Positions 41,255 to 49,670 of a stretch of 61,775 nucleotides of DNA are shown one piece after another. Numbering within the stretch: position 1 is the stretch's first letter; each line of letters begins with the position of its first letter. The notes beneath the pieces were generated by a model. The model had not been told where the DNA came from, ran no database searches, and saw only the letters and a program-made list of their open reading frames with translations. The stretch comes from JBBRYK01 sp038237665 (GTDB taxonomy: Bacteria > Actinomycetota > Thermoleophilia > Gaiellales > Gaiellaceae), in NCBI GenBank assembly GCA_038237665.1, contig JBBRYK010000008.1, positions 1 to 61,775 on the forward strand. Reading direction: 5' to 3'. Made by a program: the position numbers and the translations under genes.

Positions 41255-41258
41255 CGCC

Positions 41259-41942
41259 ATAGCGAAGGCCTACGAGCAGATCGCGCTGCAGCTCCGCGGA
41301 CAGATCCTCGAGGGCGAGCTGACGCGCGGGACGCGGCTCCCGAACGAGACGGTGCTCGCGGAGGAGCACGGCGTCTCACGCGCGACCGTCCGCGAGGCCC
41401 TTCGCCTGCTCGCCGCCCAGAACTTGATCCGCACGGCCAAGGGTGCGGGCGGAGGCTCGTACGTGACCCAGCCGAGCGTCGACCACCTCTCCGAGTCGCT
41501 CCGCTCCGGGATCAACCTGCTCGCCGAGGCGCACGACGTGACGCTCGAGGAGCTCCTCGAAGCGCGCGAGCTGCTCGAGGTGCCGGCCGCGCGACTCGCG
41601 GCGGAGCGCCGCCGGGAGGAGGACGTCGACCGGCTGCGGGCGACGATCCCCGCCGGGATCGGAGGCCCGCAGGAGGAGTTCACGTACAACGAAGAGTTCC
41701 ACTCGATCGTGCTGGAGGCGTCGCAAAATCCATTGCTCGTGATCGCGGCGCAGCCGATCTTCCTCGTCCTCCAGACGAACCTCGCCCGATCGACGCTCGC
41801 ACAGCCTTTCTACCGTGCCGTGCACGACCACCACCGCGTGATCGCGGCCGCCATCGAGGCCGGCGAGCCGCGCGCGGCCGAGCGCGAGATGCGCGACCAC
41901 CTCCAGTTCCTGCGTCCGTTCTACGAGCAGGCGTGGCGCTGA
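41259..41942 (+). CDS. GntR-family regulator, FadR/FCD subfamily (second copy), unclear start
   Basis: Winged helix AKAYEQIALQLRGQILEGEL and NETVLAEEHGVSRATVREAL, then RLLAAQNLIRTAKGAGGGSY, then an FCD domain (LEELLEARELLEVPAARLAA, EEFHSIVLEASQNPLLVIAA, VHDHHRVIAAAIEAGEPRAA, EREMRDHLQFL) with the usual His/Asp metal positions. The domain starts directly after codon ATA 41259-41261, where relatives have M-A-K-A-Y-E-Q. The only canonical in-frame start is ATG 41184, deep in hyuB. A frameshifted GTG at 41251 is the other option. Encoded in the operon that carries the GTCAGAC operators, it is the prime candidate for binding them. Confidence 0.85.
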   Translation: MAKAYEQIALQLRGQILEGELTRGTRLPNETVLAEEHGVSRATVREALRLLAAQNLIRTAKGAGGGSYVTQPSVDHLSESLRSGINLLAEAHDVTLEELLEARELLEVPAARLAAERRREEDVDRLRATIPAGIGGPQEEFTYNEEFHSIVLEASQNPLLVIAAQPIFLVLQTNLARSTLAQPFYRAVHDHHRVIAAAIEAGEPRAAEREMRDHLQFLRPFYEQAWR

Positions 41943-42121
41943 AGCTCGAGGTCGCGCCGGAGCTCGTCGAGCGGTACTGCTGTGCCGGCACGCCGGCCGA
42001 GTGCGCCGCCAGGGTCGTCGAGTACGCCGACGCCGGGGCCGAGCACGTGATCTTCAACCCCGGCTGCGAGACCGAGGAGTACCTCGTGCAGGTCGAACGG
42101 CTCTCCGAGGTGGCGCCGTGA
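41933..42121 (+). pseudogene. LLM-class oxidoreductase, C-terminal scrap (62 aa)
   Basis: MALKLEVAPELVERYCCAGT, then PAECAARVVEYADAGAEHVI and FNPGCETEEYLVQVERLSE, is the last helix-strand-helix of luciferase-like F420-dependent oxidoreductases (normally 'G-T-P-E-E-V-A-A-R-V..Y..A-G-A-D'). The other 250 or so residues are absent, and the upstream DNA is GntR coding sequence. Yet it overlaps the GntR stop by 10 nt and the CoA-transferase start by 4 nt. It may be a relic left by deletion, retained because translation of the neighbours is coupled through it, or a repurposed micro-protein. Confidence 0.65.
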
Positions 42122-43263
42122 CGCTGCCCCTGGCCGACGTCCGCGTACTGGCCGTCGAGCAGTTCGGCGCCGGCCCGTGGGCAACGCTCCAGCTGGCCGA
42201 CCTCGGCGCGGAGGTGATCAAGATCGAGGATCCCGCCTCGGGCGGCGACGTCGCGCGCTACGTGCCGCCGTTCCAGGAAGGCGAGGACTCCCTCTTCTTC
42301 GAGACCTTCAACCGCAACAAGAAGAGCGTGTCCCTGGATCTGCGCGACCCGCGCGGGCGCGAGCTCTTCGAGGCGCTCGTCGGGGTGTCCGACGTCGTCT
42401 TTTCGAACCTCCGCGGCGACCAGCCGGAGAAGCTTCGCCTGCGCTACGACGACCTGAAGCATCTGAACCCGCGGATCGTCTCCTGCTCTCTCTCGGGCTT
42501 CGGCACGACCGGCCCGCGTGTTGCCGAGGGTGGCTACGACTACATGATGCAGGGGCTCGCCGGGTGGATGAGCTTGACCGGCGACCCCGATGGGCCGCCG
42601 ACGAAGAGCGGGCTCTCGCTCGTCGACCTGTCCGGCGGGTACGCGGCGGCGATCGCGGTGCTGGCGGGCCTCTGGCGCGCACGGCGCGACGGCGAGGGCT
42701 GCGACTGCGACATCTCCCTCTTCGAGGTCGCGCTGCACGAGCTGGTGTACGTCGGCACCTGGGCGGCCTCGCGCGGGTACACCCCGCCGCGGCGGCGTAA
42801 CTCGGCGCACCCGTCGATCATCCCGTTCCAGAACTTCCGGACGGCGGACGGCTGGATCGTCGTCGCGTGCCCGAAGCAGAAATTCTGGGTGCTGCTCTGC
42901 GAGGCGATCGGACAGCCCGAGCTGGCCATCGACGAGCGCTTCGCCGGGTTCGCGGAGCGCGACCGGAACCGCGACGAGCTGACGGCGATCCTGGACGGGG
43001 CCTTCGCCGCCCGGTCGACGGCCGAGTGGCTCGAGACGCTGGCCGCGGCAGGCGTGCCCTCGTCGCCGGTGAACGAGGTCGAGGCGGCGCTCCGCGATCC
43101 GCAGGCCGAGGCCCGGGGCAGCGTCGTTGCCTACGACCACCCGTCGCTGGGGCAGGTGCGGCAGGTCGCGACGCCGCTCCGGCTCTCCGGCGACGAGCCG
43201 CCCCTCGGGCGCGGCCCTTTTCGCGGCGAGCACGACGAGGAGGTGACTCGGCTTGTCGAGTAG
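42118..43263 (+). CDS. CaiB/BaiF family III CoA-transferase (second copy)
   Basis: A 381-residue enzyme: DVRVLAVEQFGAGPWATLQL, ADLGAEVIKIEDP, FETFNRNKKSVSLDLRDPRG, SCSLSGFGTTGPRVAEGGYD, and SGLSLVDLSGGYAAAIAVLA with the catalytic Asp in L-V-D-L. It transfers CoA to a carboxylic acid. It differs from copy 1 in lacking the long N-terminus. GTG 42118 overlaps the LLM scrap stop, and the following TTG start lies inside its end. It could activate the acid released by the hydantoinase route, or mesaconate/itaconate-type acids for the minus-strand operon. Both are inference. Confidence 0.87.
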   Translation: MTLPLADVRVLAVEQFGAGPWATLQLADLGAEVIKIEDPASGGDVARYVPPFQEGEDSLFFETFNRNKKSVSLDLRDPRGRELFEALVGVSDVVFSNLRGDQPEKLRLRYDDLKHLNPRIVSCSLSGFGTTGPRVAEGGYDYMMQGLAGWMSLTGDPDGPPTKSGLSLVDLSGGYAAAIAVLAGLWRARRDGEGCDCDISLFEVALHELVYVGTWAASRGYTPPRRRNSAHPSIIPFQNFRTADGWIVVACPKQKFWVLLCEAIGQPELAIDERFAGFAERDRNRDELTAILDGAFAARSTAEWLETLAAAGVPSSPVNEVEAALRDPQAEARGSVVAYDHPSLGQVRQVATPLRLSGDEPPLGRGPFRGEHDEEVTRLVE

Positions 43264-44140
43264 AGACCTCGTCGGCTACGGGCAGCATCCGCCGGACCCG
43301 CGGTGGCCCGGCGCGCGGCTCGCACTCAGCTTCGTCCTCAACTACGAGGAGGGCGGCGAGAACACTCCGCTCGAGGGCGATCCCGCGTCCGAGGCGTTCC
43401 TGCACGAGGTCGTCGGGGCGCCGCCAACGCTCGGCCGGCGGAACCTGAACACCGAGTCGATGTTCGAGTTCGGCAGCCGTGCCGGGTTCTGGCGGGTGCA
43501 CCGGATCTTCACGAAGCACGGGCTGCCGCTGACCGTGTACGCCGTCGGGCAGGCACTCGAGCGTAACCCGGAAGCGGCGCGGGCGATGGTCGAGGCCGGC
43601 TGGGAGGTGGCGAGCCACGGCTGGCGCTGGATCGACTACCTGGGGATGCCGGAGGACGAGGAGCGCGGGCAGATCCGGCGGACGATCGAGGCGATCGAGC
43701 GCATGTGCGGACAGCGCCCGGTGGGCTGGTACACGGGCCGGGTCTCCGAGAACACGCGCCGCCTGGTCGTCGAGGAAGGGGGGTTCCTCTACGACTCGGA
43801 CTCGTACGCGGACGAGCTGCCGTACTGGGTCGAGGTCGCCGGGAGGCAGCACCTCGTGATCCCGTACACGCTCGACGCGAACGACTTCAAGTTCCTGCTC
43901 GTGAACGGGTTCGTGACGGCCGACGAGTTCTACGCCTACCTCGTCGACACGTTCGAGCAGCTGCTCGAGGAGGGCGGCCGGATGATGAACGTCGGCCTGC
44001 ACTGCCGGATCGTCGGCCGGCCCGGGCGCGCGCGAGCGCTCGACCGGTTCCTCGACCACGTCAGATCGCGGGAAGGCGTGTGGGTGACGACGCGGGCCGA
44101 GATCGCGCGCCACTGGCACAGGCAATTCCCTCCGTCCTAG
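43253..44140 (+). CDS. puuE: Polysaccharide deacetylase-fold allantoinase-like protein (PuuE type)
   Basis: A 295-residue member of the NodB fold that matches the cofactor-independent allantoinase family PuuE. RDLVGYGQHPPDPRWPGARL and ALSFVLNYEEGGENTPLEGD with the typical N-Y-E-E-G-G-E-N...L-E-G-D, then LTVYAVGQALERNPEAARAM, GWEVASHGWRWIDY, and GWYTGRVSENTRRLVVEEGG with LYDSDSYADELPYWV. PuuE hydrolyses allantoin to allantoate. An M20 enzyme of the allantoate amidohydrolase type is encoded at 59219-60460. TTG 43253 overlaps CaiB by 11 nt. Confidence 0.88.
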   Translation: MSSRDLVGYGQHPPDPRWPGARLALSFVLNYEEGGENTPLEGDPASEAFLHEVVGAPPTLGRRNLNTESMFEFGSRAGFWRVHRIFTKHGLPLTVYAVGQALERNPEAARAMVEAGWEVASHGWRWIDYLGMPEDEERGQIRRTIEAIERMCGQRPVGWYTGRVSENTRRLVVEEGGFLYDSDSYADELPYWVEVAGRQHLVIPYTLDANDFKFLLVNGFVTADEFYAYLVDTFEQLLEEGGRMMNVGLHCRIVGRPGRARALDRFLDHVRSREGVWVTTRAEIARHWHRQFPPS

Positions 44141-44149
44141 ACTGCTTGC

Positions 44150-44749
44150 GTGACGACCGACGAGTTCGTCCTCGACACCGCGACGGTTCGCACGTTCGTC
44201 GGAGACGTCCGGCGGGCGATCGAGGCCTCGCGGGGTCCCGAGGACGCGATCGACGCGATCAGACCGCGCTTCGCCGAGCTCCTGGCCGACCAGGAGTGGC
44301 TTCCTGACGAGTATGCGGCGCCGGTGCCGGAGAGCGGCATGGGCGGAGGGATCGGCCAGTGGCTCCTCTACCGGGCGGGCGACGGATCGCTGTCGCTCTT
44401 CGCTCTCGTCGTCCCGTCCGGCTCCGAGACGCCGGTGCACGACCACCTGGCGTGGGGCCTGGTCGGCCTGTATCGCGGCGAGCAGGACGAGGAGATCTAT
44501 GCGCGACGGAACGGCGCGCTCGAGCTGGTGGAGCAGCGCGCGCTCGCGGCCGGCGACTTCTACGCGCTGATCCCGCCGCAGGACGACATCCACCGCGTGC
44601 GCACCACCTCCCCGGAGACGTCGGTTTCGATCCACCTGCTCACGAACGACACCGGCTGCGTGTGGCGGCACGCGTACGACGCCGATTCGGGCGAGGCCAG
44701 GCCCTTCCGTTCCGGGTATGTCAATGTCTCCTGCAAGGAGGACGAGTGA
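44150..44749 (+). CDS. Cysteine-dioxygenase-like cupin
   Basis: A 199-residue cupin. VVPSGSETPVHDHLAWGLVG with His97 and His99, LYRGEQDEEIYARR, and DDIHRVRTTSPETSVSIHLL with His148, give the three-His iron site of the cysteine dioxygenase/3-mercaptopropionate dioxygenase family. Known members oxidise thiols with O2. In this nitrogen-catabolic operon the substrate is unclear. GTG 44150 lies 9 nt after the PuuE-type stop. The gene ends inside the start of the nitrilase (TGATG, 1-nt overlap), preceded by AAGGAGGA. Confidence 0.8.
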   Translation: MTTDEFVLDTATVRTFVGDVRRAIEASRGPEDAIDAIRPRFAELLADQEWLPDEYAAPVPESGMGGGIGQWLLYRAGDGSLSLFALVVPSGSETPVHDHLAWGLVGLYRGEQDEEIYARRNGALELVEQRALAAGDFYALIPPQDDIHRVRTTSPETSVSIHLLTNDTGCVWRHAYDADSGEARPFRSGYVNVSCKEDE

Positions 44750-45593
44750 TGAAGGTCGCCGTCGCACAGACCGAGCCGAAACTCTTCGAGAAGGAACGGA
44801 ACCTCGAGCAGTGCCTGGGGCTGCTGGAAGAGGCGGTCGCCGCGGGAGCGCAGCTGCTCGTTCTGCCGGAGTGCGCGATTCCGGGGTACATGTTCGAAAG
44901 CCTCGACGAGGCGATGCCATATGCGGAGGAGATCCCGGGGCCGTCCACGGAGGCGCTCGCGGATGCGTGCCGGCGCCTCGGCGTCTGGGTGATCTGCGGC
45001 CTCCTCCAGCGTGACGGCGACAGGCTTCGGAATGCCGCTGCCTTCGTCGGCCCCGAGGGCCTGGTCGGGACGTACTGGAAGACCCACCTTCCGTTCCTCG
45101 GCGTCGACCGGTTCGTGACGCCGGGTGATGAGCTGTCCGTGTGGGACACGCCGCTCGGGCGGATCGGAGTCGAGATCTGCTACGACCTCCGCTTCCCGGA
45201 GGTGACCAGGACACTCGCGCTCGAGGGCGTCGAGCTGATCGCGCACCCGACGAACTTCCCGATGGCCGCAAAGCTCCAGACCGAGCTGATCACGGTCGCC
45301 CGCGCCGCCGAAACCGGATCTACCTCCTGACCGCGAACCGGGTCGGCAAGGAGCGCTGGGGTGAGTTCTGCGGCTGGAGTCAGATCGTCGATCCGTACGG
45401 CACGCGTCTCGCGGAGGCGGGCGAGACCGAAGAAGCACTGCTCATCGCGGACGTCGACCTGGCGAAGGCGCGTGACAAGGACTACGTCGTCCCCGGCGAG
45501 TACGAGCTCTACCTGTTCGGCCACCGCCGGCCGGAGCTCTACGGCGCCCTCGTCGAGGAGACTGCGCGGGCCGAGGCCACCGTCGTCCGCTAG
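44749..45593 (+). pseudogene. Carbon-nitrogen hydrolase (nitrilase family), split by a frameshift
   Basis: The first part (44749-45330) has the complete catalytic triad: Glu41 (LPECAIPGY), Lys111 (YWKTHLPFLG) and Cys144 (GVEICYDLRFPE). After ARAAE the frame runs into TGA. The sequence continues one frame over as NRIYLLTANRVGKERWGEFC, GWSQIVDPYGTRLAEAGETE and KDYVVPGEYELYLFGHRRPE to TAG 45591-45593. One extra A in the GAAA run at 45310-45313 would restore a normal 280-residue amidase/N-carbamoyl hydrolase. This is either a true inactivation or a homopolymer sequencing error. The intact protein would suit decarbamoylation of ureides. Confidence 0.85.
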
Positions 45594-45596
45594 CGC

Positions 45597-47666
45597 ATGG
45601 CCGGCGACTACCCGCACCTGTTCAGCCCGCTTCGCATCGGGAGCCTCACGGTGCGCAACCGGATCATGCAGACGGCGCACGTCAAGCTCTTCGCCTACAA
45701 CGGCGTCGATTCCGAGCGCAACGTCGCCTACCAGGCAGCTCGCGCAAAGGGCGGAGCCGGCCTCCTGATCACGGGCAACCGCGTCGTCCATCCGACCTCG
45801 ACGACCGGCTTTCCGCGCGTCGCCTGGGCGTTCCTACCCGAGGCGCTCGAGGCCGACCGCCGCCTCACCGCCGCCGTCCACGAACACGGCGCGGCGATCT
45901 TCGCGCAGCTGAACCATTTCGGTCTCAACGCCACGAGCGACTCCGCGGACGACCTTCGCGTCCTCTGGGGCCCCTCGGCCGTCAAGTCGCCCGCCTACGG
46001 CGAAACACCGAAGGCGATGGAGCACGAGGACATCCGGGAGGTGGTGGAGTGGTGGGGGCGGTCGGCGGAGCTGTCGCGCGAGGGCGGTTTCGACGGCACC
46101 GAGGTGCACATCTCACACAGCTACCTGCTGCATCAGTTCCTCTCGCCCCTCTACAACAAGCGCGAGGACGAGTACGGCGGCTCGTTCGAGAACCGGCTCC
46201 GCTTCGCGCGCGAGGTGATCGAGGAGGTGCGCCGCCTGGTCGGCTCCGACTGGGTCGTCGGCGTGCGGATCAGCCTCACCGACTTCATCCCGGGCGCCCT
46301 GGACATCGACGACGCGATCAGGGTCGCTCAGGCGCTCCGCGACGACGGCCGGATCGACTACGTCAACGTCACCGCCGCCGGGTACCACAACATCCACCGG
46401 GCGATCGAGCCTGCTGACGTTCCCGACGGCTATCTCGTCGAACTGACGGCCCAGGTGAAGGCCGCGGTGCCGGAGCTGCCGGTCTTCACGGTGGGCGGAA
46501 TCAAGGATCCGCAGCTCGCCGAGGAGATCCTCGCCGGAGGCAAGGCCGACATGGTCGCCATGACGAGGGCCCAGATCGCCGATCCCGAGTTCGCGAACAA
46601 GGTCCGCGACGGCCGGGAGGACGAGATCTACCACTGCATCCGCGGTAACCAGGGCTGCATCGGCCGCGTCTTCAAGGGCATGCCGATCTCGTGCACGGTC
46701 AATCCCGCGGCCGGGCGCGAGGCCCGCTTCGGCGGGGGCCCGGCGCCGGCGGACGAGCCGGCCGACTGGCTCGTTGTGGGAGGCGGGCCGGCGGGGATGA
46801 AGGCCGCCGAGACGCTCGCGCACCGAGGGCACCGAGTGACGCTGCTCGAGCAGGACGGGCAGCTCGGCGGCCAGGTGAACCTGATTCTGCGCACGCCCGG
46901 CCGCGACGAGTTCGGCTGGATCGTCCGGGACCTGGATGTCCAGATGCGGCGGGCGGGGGTCGAGATCCGGCTGGGAACAGAGGCAACGGTCGAGCTCGTT
47001 CGCGAGCTCGGGCCCGACGGTGTGGTCATTGCCACCGGTGCCCTTCCGTCCAAGACGGGATTCTCGAGCGTGAACGCGCTCGTCGACCGGCTGCCCGGCG
47101 CCGACGGGGAGAACGTGCTCACCGTCTGGGACGTGCTGCTCGAATCGCGGCCGGCCGGCAAGCGCGTCGTCGTCCTCGACGACGACGGCACGCGCTACGC
47201 GGCCGGCGCGACCGAGGTGCTCCTCGACCGCGGCTGCGCGGTCGAGCTCGTCAGCCGCTGGCCGACGCTCTTCCCCTCCGTCCTGACCACGCTCGACATG
47301 GCCCACCTGTACAGCCGCCTCCTGGGCAAGGGGCTCGCCTACCGGCTGAACAGCTGGGCCGCCTCGATCGACGGCGGCCGCCTGACCATCTTCAACCTCT
47401 ATACGGGCGCCCAGGAGGTGCTCGACGGCGTCGATTCGGTCGTTCTCGCCACGGGCCCGCGGGCGAACGACGAGCTCTACTTCGCGCTCAAAGGCGCGGG
47501 CGAGAACGTTCACCGGATCGGCGACTGCCTCGCTCCGCGCAAGCTCGACCATGCGATCTACGAGGGCTATCTCGCGGGCTGCGAACTGTGGTCTGCCGAG
47601 GAGCGCTACATCTACGAAGGCGAGCTCGAACGCGGCGAGCTCGCCGGTGTCCTCACCGACGCCTAG
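45597..47666 (+). CDS. Old-yellow-enzyme/2,4-dienoyl-CoA-reductase-type flavoprotein with altered Fe-S motif
   Basis: A 689-residue two-part enzyme. Residues 1-350 are an FMN TIM barrel (LFSPLRIGSLTVRNRIMQTA, SHSYLLHQFLSPLYNKREDE, YGGSFENRLRFAREVIEEVR). About 385-680 is a tandem Rossmann FAD/NADH module (DWLVVGGGPAGMKAAETLAH, GKRVVVLDDDGTRYAAGATE, HRIGDCLAPRKLDHAIYEGY). The linker should hold a 4Fe-4S cluster on C-x2-C-x3-C-x11-C. Here Cys347, Cys354 and Cys366 are kept, but the second ligand is Gly350 (C-I-R-G-N-Q-G-C). Relatives include dienoyl-CoA reductase, trimethylamine and histamine dehydrogenases and stachydrine demethylase subunits, so an N-methyl substrate is possible. Confidence 0.87.
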   Translation: MAGDYPHLFSPLRIGSLTVRNRIMQTAHVKLFAYNGVDSERNVAYQAARAKGGAGLLITGNRVVHPTSTTGFPRVAWAFLPEALEADRRLTAAVHEHGAAIFAQLNHFGLNATSDSADDLRVLWGPSAVKSPAYGETPKAMEHEDIREVVEWWGRSAELSREGGFDGTEVHISHSYLLHQFLSPLYNKREDEYGGSFENRLRFAREVIEEVRRLVGSDWVVGVRISLTDFIPGALDIDDAIRVAQALRDDGRIDYVNVTAAGYHNIHRAIEPADVPDGYLVELTAQVKAAVPELPVFTVGGIKDPQLAEEILAGGKADMVAMTRAQIADPEFANKVRDGREDEIYHCIRGNQGCIGRVFKGMPISCTVNPAAGREARFGGGPAPADEPADWLVVGGGPAGMKAAETLAHRGHRVTLLEQDGQLGGQVNLILRTPGRDEFGWIVRDLDVQMRRAGVEIRLGTEATVELVRELGPDGVVIATGALPSKTGFSSVNALVDRLPGADGENVLTVWDVLLESRPAGKRVVVLDDDGTRYAAGATEVLLDRGCAVELVSRWPTLFPSVLTTLDMAHLYSRLLGKGLAYRLNSWAASIDGGRLTIFNLYTGAQEVLDGVDSVVLATGPRANDELYFALKGAGENVHRIGDCLAPRKLDHAIYEGYLAGCELWSAEERYIYEGELERGELAGVLTDA

Positions 47667-48817
47667 CCGCTGGACGGCTCCAGCTCGAGCCGGGCGAGAC
47701 GCAGGAACTCGATCTCGTGGGCCGTCTCCCCGCCGAGCGCGAGGTCGGCGATCACCTCCCCGACCACGCTGCAGAACTTGAACCCGTGGCCCGAGAAGCC
47801 GGCTGCGAGCACCACCTGCGGGTGCTGGGGGTGGAGATCGAGCACGAAATGCTCGTCGGGACTGTTCTCGAACAGGCACACCTTCAGCGCCATCGTCGGC
47901 CCCGCGCCGTCGGGGAAGTAGCGCTCCGCAAACTCCCGCAGCACCTGCTCGTCGGCCGCGTTCGGCTCACGCTCGACCGCGTCGGGATCGACGCGCTCCT
48001 CGAGGTGGTGGTACCGACCGAACTTGAAGCCCGGCACGGCGAACACGGGAAAGCCGTAGTAGCGGCCTTCCTCGACGACCAGGTTGAAGACGGGGAACCG
48101 CTCCGGCGCAAAGAGCTCCGGCCGCTGAGGCTGGAGCCACGCGAGCACCTGGCGCTCCGCGACCACGAAGTCTGCTCCCAGACCGGCCAGGTCGCCCATC
48201 CAGGCTCCGGCCGAGAGCACGAGCCGGTCGGCCTCGTAGGTCCCGCGATCGCTCGAGACCCGCACACCGCCCTCCGCGGTCGGCTCCCAGTCCAGGACGC
48301 GCTCCCGCGCGCGAACCTCGGCTCCGTGCGCTTGCGCGCGCTCGACCTGCGCGACGATGCAGCGCTCGGGCAACAGGAACCCGCCCTCGGGCTGGATCAG
48401 CGCCATGGTCTCCGGCGGCAAGCGATACCCCGGATACCGGCGTCCCAGCTCGCGCGAGTCGACGACCTCGTGCGGGAGACCGTGGTCGAGGCACGACCGT
48501 AGGGACCCGGCGAACACGAAGCTGTCCTCGGGGCCGGCGTCGATCGACCCGGTGACATGGAGGAGCCGCTCGGCGGCGTCCTCCTCCAGCTCACGCCACA
48601 GCTCGTACGCCCGATGAAGCAGCGGCACGTACGAGGAGTGCTCGTAGTAAGCGAGCCGGATGATGCGGGTGAACCCGTGCGACGAGCCCAGGTCGTTCGG
48701 GATGTCGAACCGCTCGAGCCCGAGCACCCGCGAGCCCCGGCGGGCGAGGTGGTCGACGGCCGCGCTGCCCATCCCGCCGACACCGGCGACGATGACGTCG
48801 AAACGCTCCGCCTTCAT
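47663..48817 (-). CDS. solA: Monomeric sarcosine oxidase/N-methyl amino acid oxidase family
   Basis: A 384-residue FAD enzyme: DVIVAGVGGMGSAAVDHLAR (7-26) for ADP binding, SSHGFTRIIRLAYYEHSSYV, ERQVLAWLQPQRPELF, and His270 in KFGRYHHLEERVD. Cys314 in ALKVCLFENSPDEHFVLD sits where monomeric sarcosine oxidase binds FAD covalently (Cys315) and is followed by AAGFSGHGFKFCSVVG. It oxidises sarcosine (or N-methyltryptophan) to glycine, formaldehyde and H2O2. Sarcosine is the predicted product of the N-carbamoylsarcosine-type amidases here. It is convergent with the flavoprotein (4-nt overlap) and 10 nt from the hydrolase gene on the same strand. Confidence 0.88.
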   Translation of the reverse strand: MKAERFDVIVAGVGGMGSAAVDHLARRGSRVLGLERFDIPNDLGSSHGFTRIIRLAYYEHSSYVPLLHRAYELWRELEEDAAERLLHVTGSIDAGPEDSFVFAGSLRSCLDHGLPHEVVDSRELGRRYPGYRLPPETMALIQPEGGFLLPERCIVAQVERAQAHGAEVRARERVLDWEPTAEGGVRVSSDRGTYEADRLVLSAGAWMGDLAGLGADFVVAERQVLAWLQPQRPELFAPERFPVFNLVVEEGRYYGFPVFAVPGFKFGRYHHLEERVDPDAVEREPNAADEQVLREFAERYFPDGAGPTMALKVCLFENSPDEHFVLDLHPQHPQVVLAAGFSGHGFKFCSVVGEVIADLALGGETAHEIEFLRLARLELEPSSG

Positions 48818-48827
48818 CCCTTGGGAG

Positions 48828-49661
48828 TCAGGCGGCCACGAGCGCCTGCTCGAAGAAGTCGCCGACGATGCGGGTCGCGTCCTGCGGGCACTCGACCAGG
48901 TCGGCGTGGCCGATGTCGGGAAACTCGACGAGGGTGATGTTCTCGTTGAGCTCCGCCATCTTGCGGGCGCCGAGACCGGACGGGGCCAGATCCGGCGGGC
49001 ACAGGACGTCGTAGGTTCCGTTCGTCATCAGCAGCGGCCGCGCAATCCGAGGGACCTGCGCGGAGAGATCCATCTCCTCCATCGCCAGGCACGCCTGGCG
49101 AACCGTGTACGGGTCGTTCAGCGTGATCACCGACCGCACGAGGTCGAAGATCCCGGCGCCCTCCTCGCTCTCCATGAACCTCGCGCCGACCGCCTGCGTC
49201 GTCACGTGGTCCGAGAACTCGTCCCAGGGCATGCACTCGGCCATCCGCCGCCAGACACGGAAGAGCGTCCGGCGATACAGATCCGGCCTGGCGAAGGCGA
49301 CGTCGGCGCAGCCGGCGATGACGCGCTCGGGATACCCGGCGACGAACGCGATCGCGACCATCCCGCCCATCGACGTGCCGTGGACGAGGACCCGGTCGAG
49401 CCCGACCGCGTCCAGCAAGGCCACGCCGTCGGCGGCCCAGCCCTCGATCGTGTACTGCTCCCGCGGCGAGCTCGATGCGCCGTAGCCGCGCGCGTCGGAC
49501 GAGAGCAGCCGAAAGCCTCGCTCGCGGAAGCCGTCGTTGACGAGCCCGAAGTTGTGGCGGCCGAAGAGACCGCCCCCGAACTGGAGCACGACCGGCCCGC
49601 CCTCGGGCCCCGTCAGCTCGTAGTAGAGACGGACGCCTTCATCGATCTGCGCGTACGGCAT
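48828..49661 (-). CDS. Alpha/beta hydrolase (second copy)
   Basis: A 277-residue hydrolase: VVLQFGGGLFGRHNFG, SDARGYGASSSPREQYTIEG, nucleophile elbow HGTSMGGMVAIAFVAGYPER, acid near LLMTNGTYDVLCPPDLAPSG, and histidine in FPDIGHADLVECPQDATRIV. The segment around the nucleophile is nearly the same as in the hydrolase at 20382, so they are related, possibly with the same class of substrate. It is followed by sarcosine oxidase on the same transcript. GGAGG precedes ATG 49661. The 66-bp gap upstream holds a GTCTGAC operator shared with the divergent racemase-like gene. Confidence 0.83.
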   Translation of the reverse strand: MPYAQIDEGVRLYYELTGPEGGPVVLQFGGGLFGRHNFGLVNDGFRERGFRLLSSDARGYGASSSPREQYTIEGWAADGVALLDAVGLDRVLVHGTSMGGMVAIAFVAGYPERVIAGCADVAFARPDLYRRTLFRVWRRMAECMPWDEFSDHVTTQAVGARFMESEEGAGIFDLVRSVITLNDPYTVRQACLAMEEMDLSAQVPRIARPLLMTNGTYDVLCPPDLAPSGLGARKMAELNENITLVEFPDIGHADLVECPQDATRIVGDFFEQALVAA

Positions 49662-49670
49662 CGACCCTCC

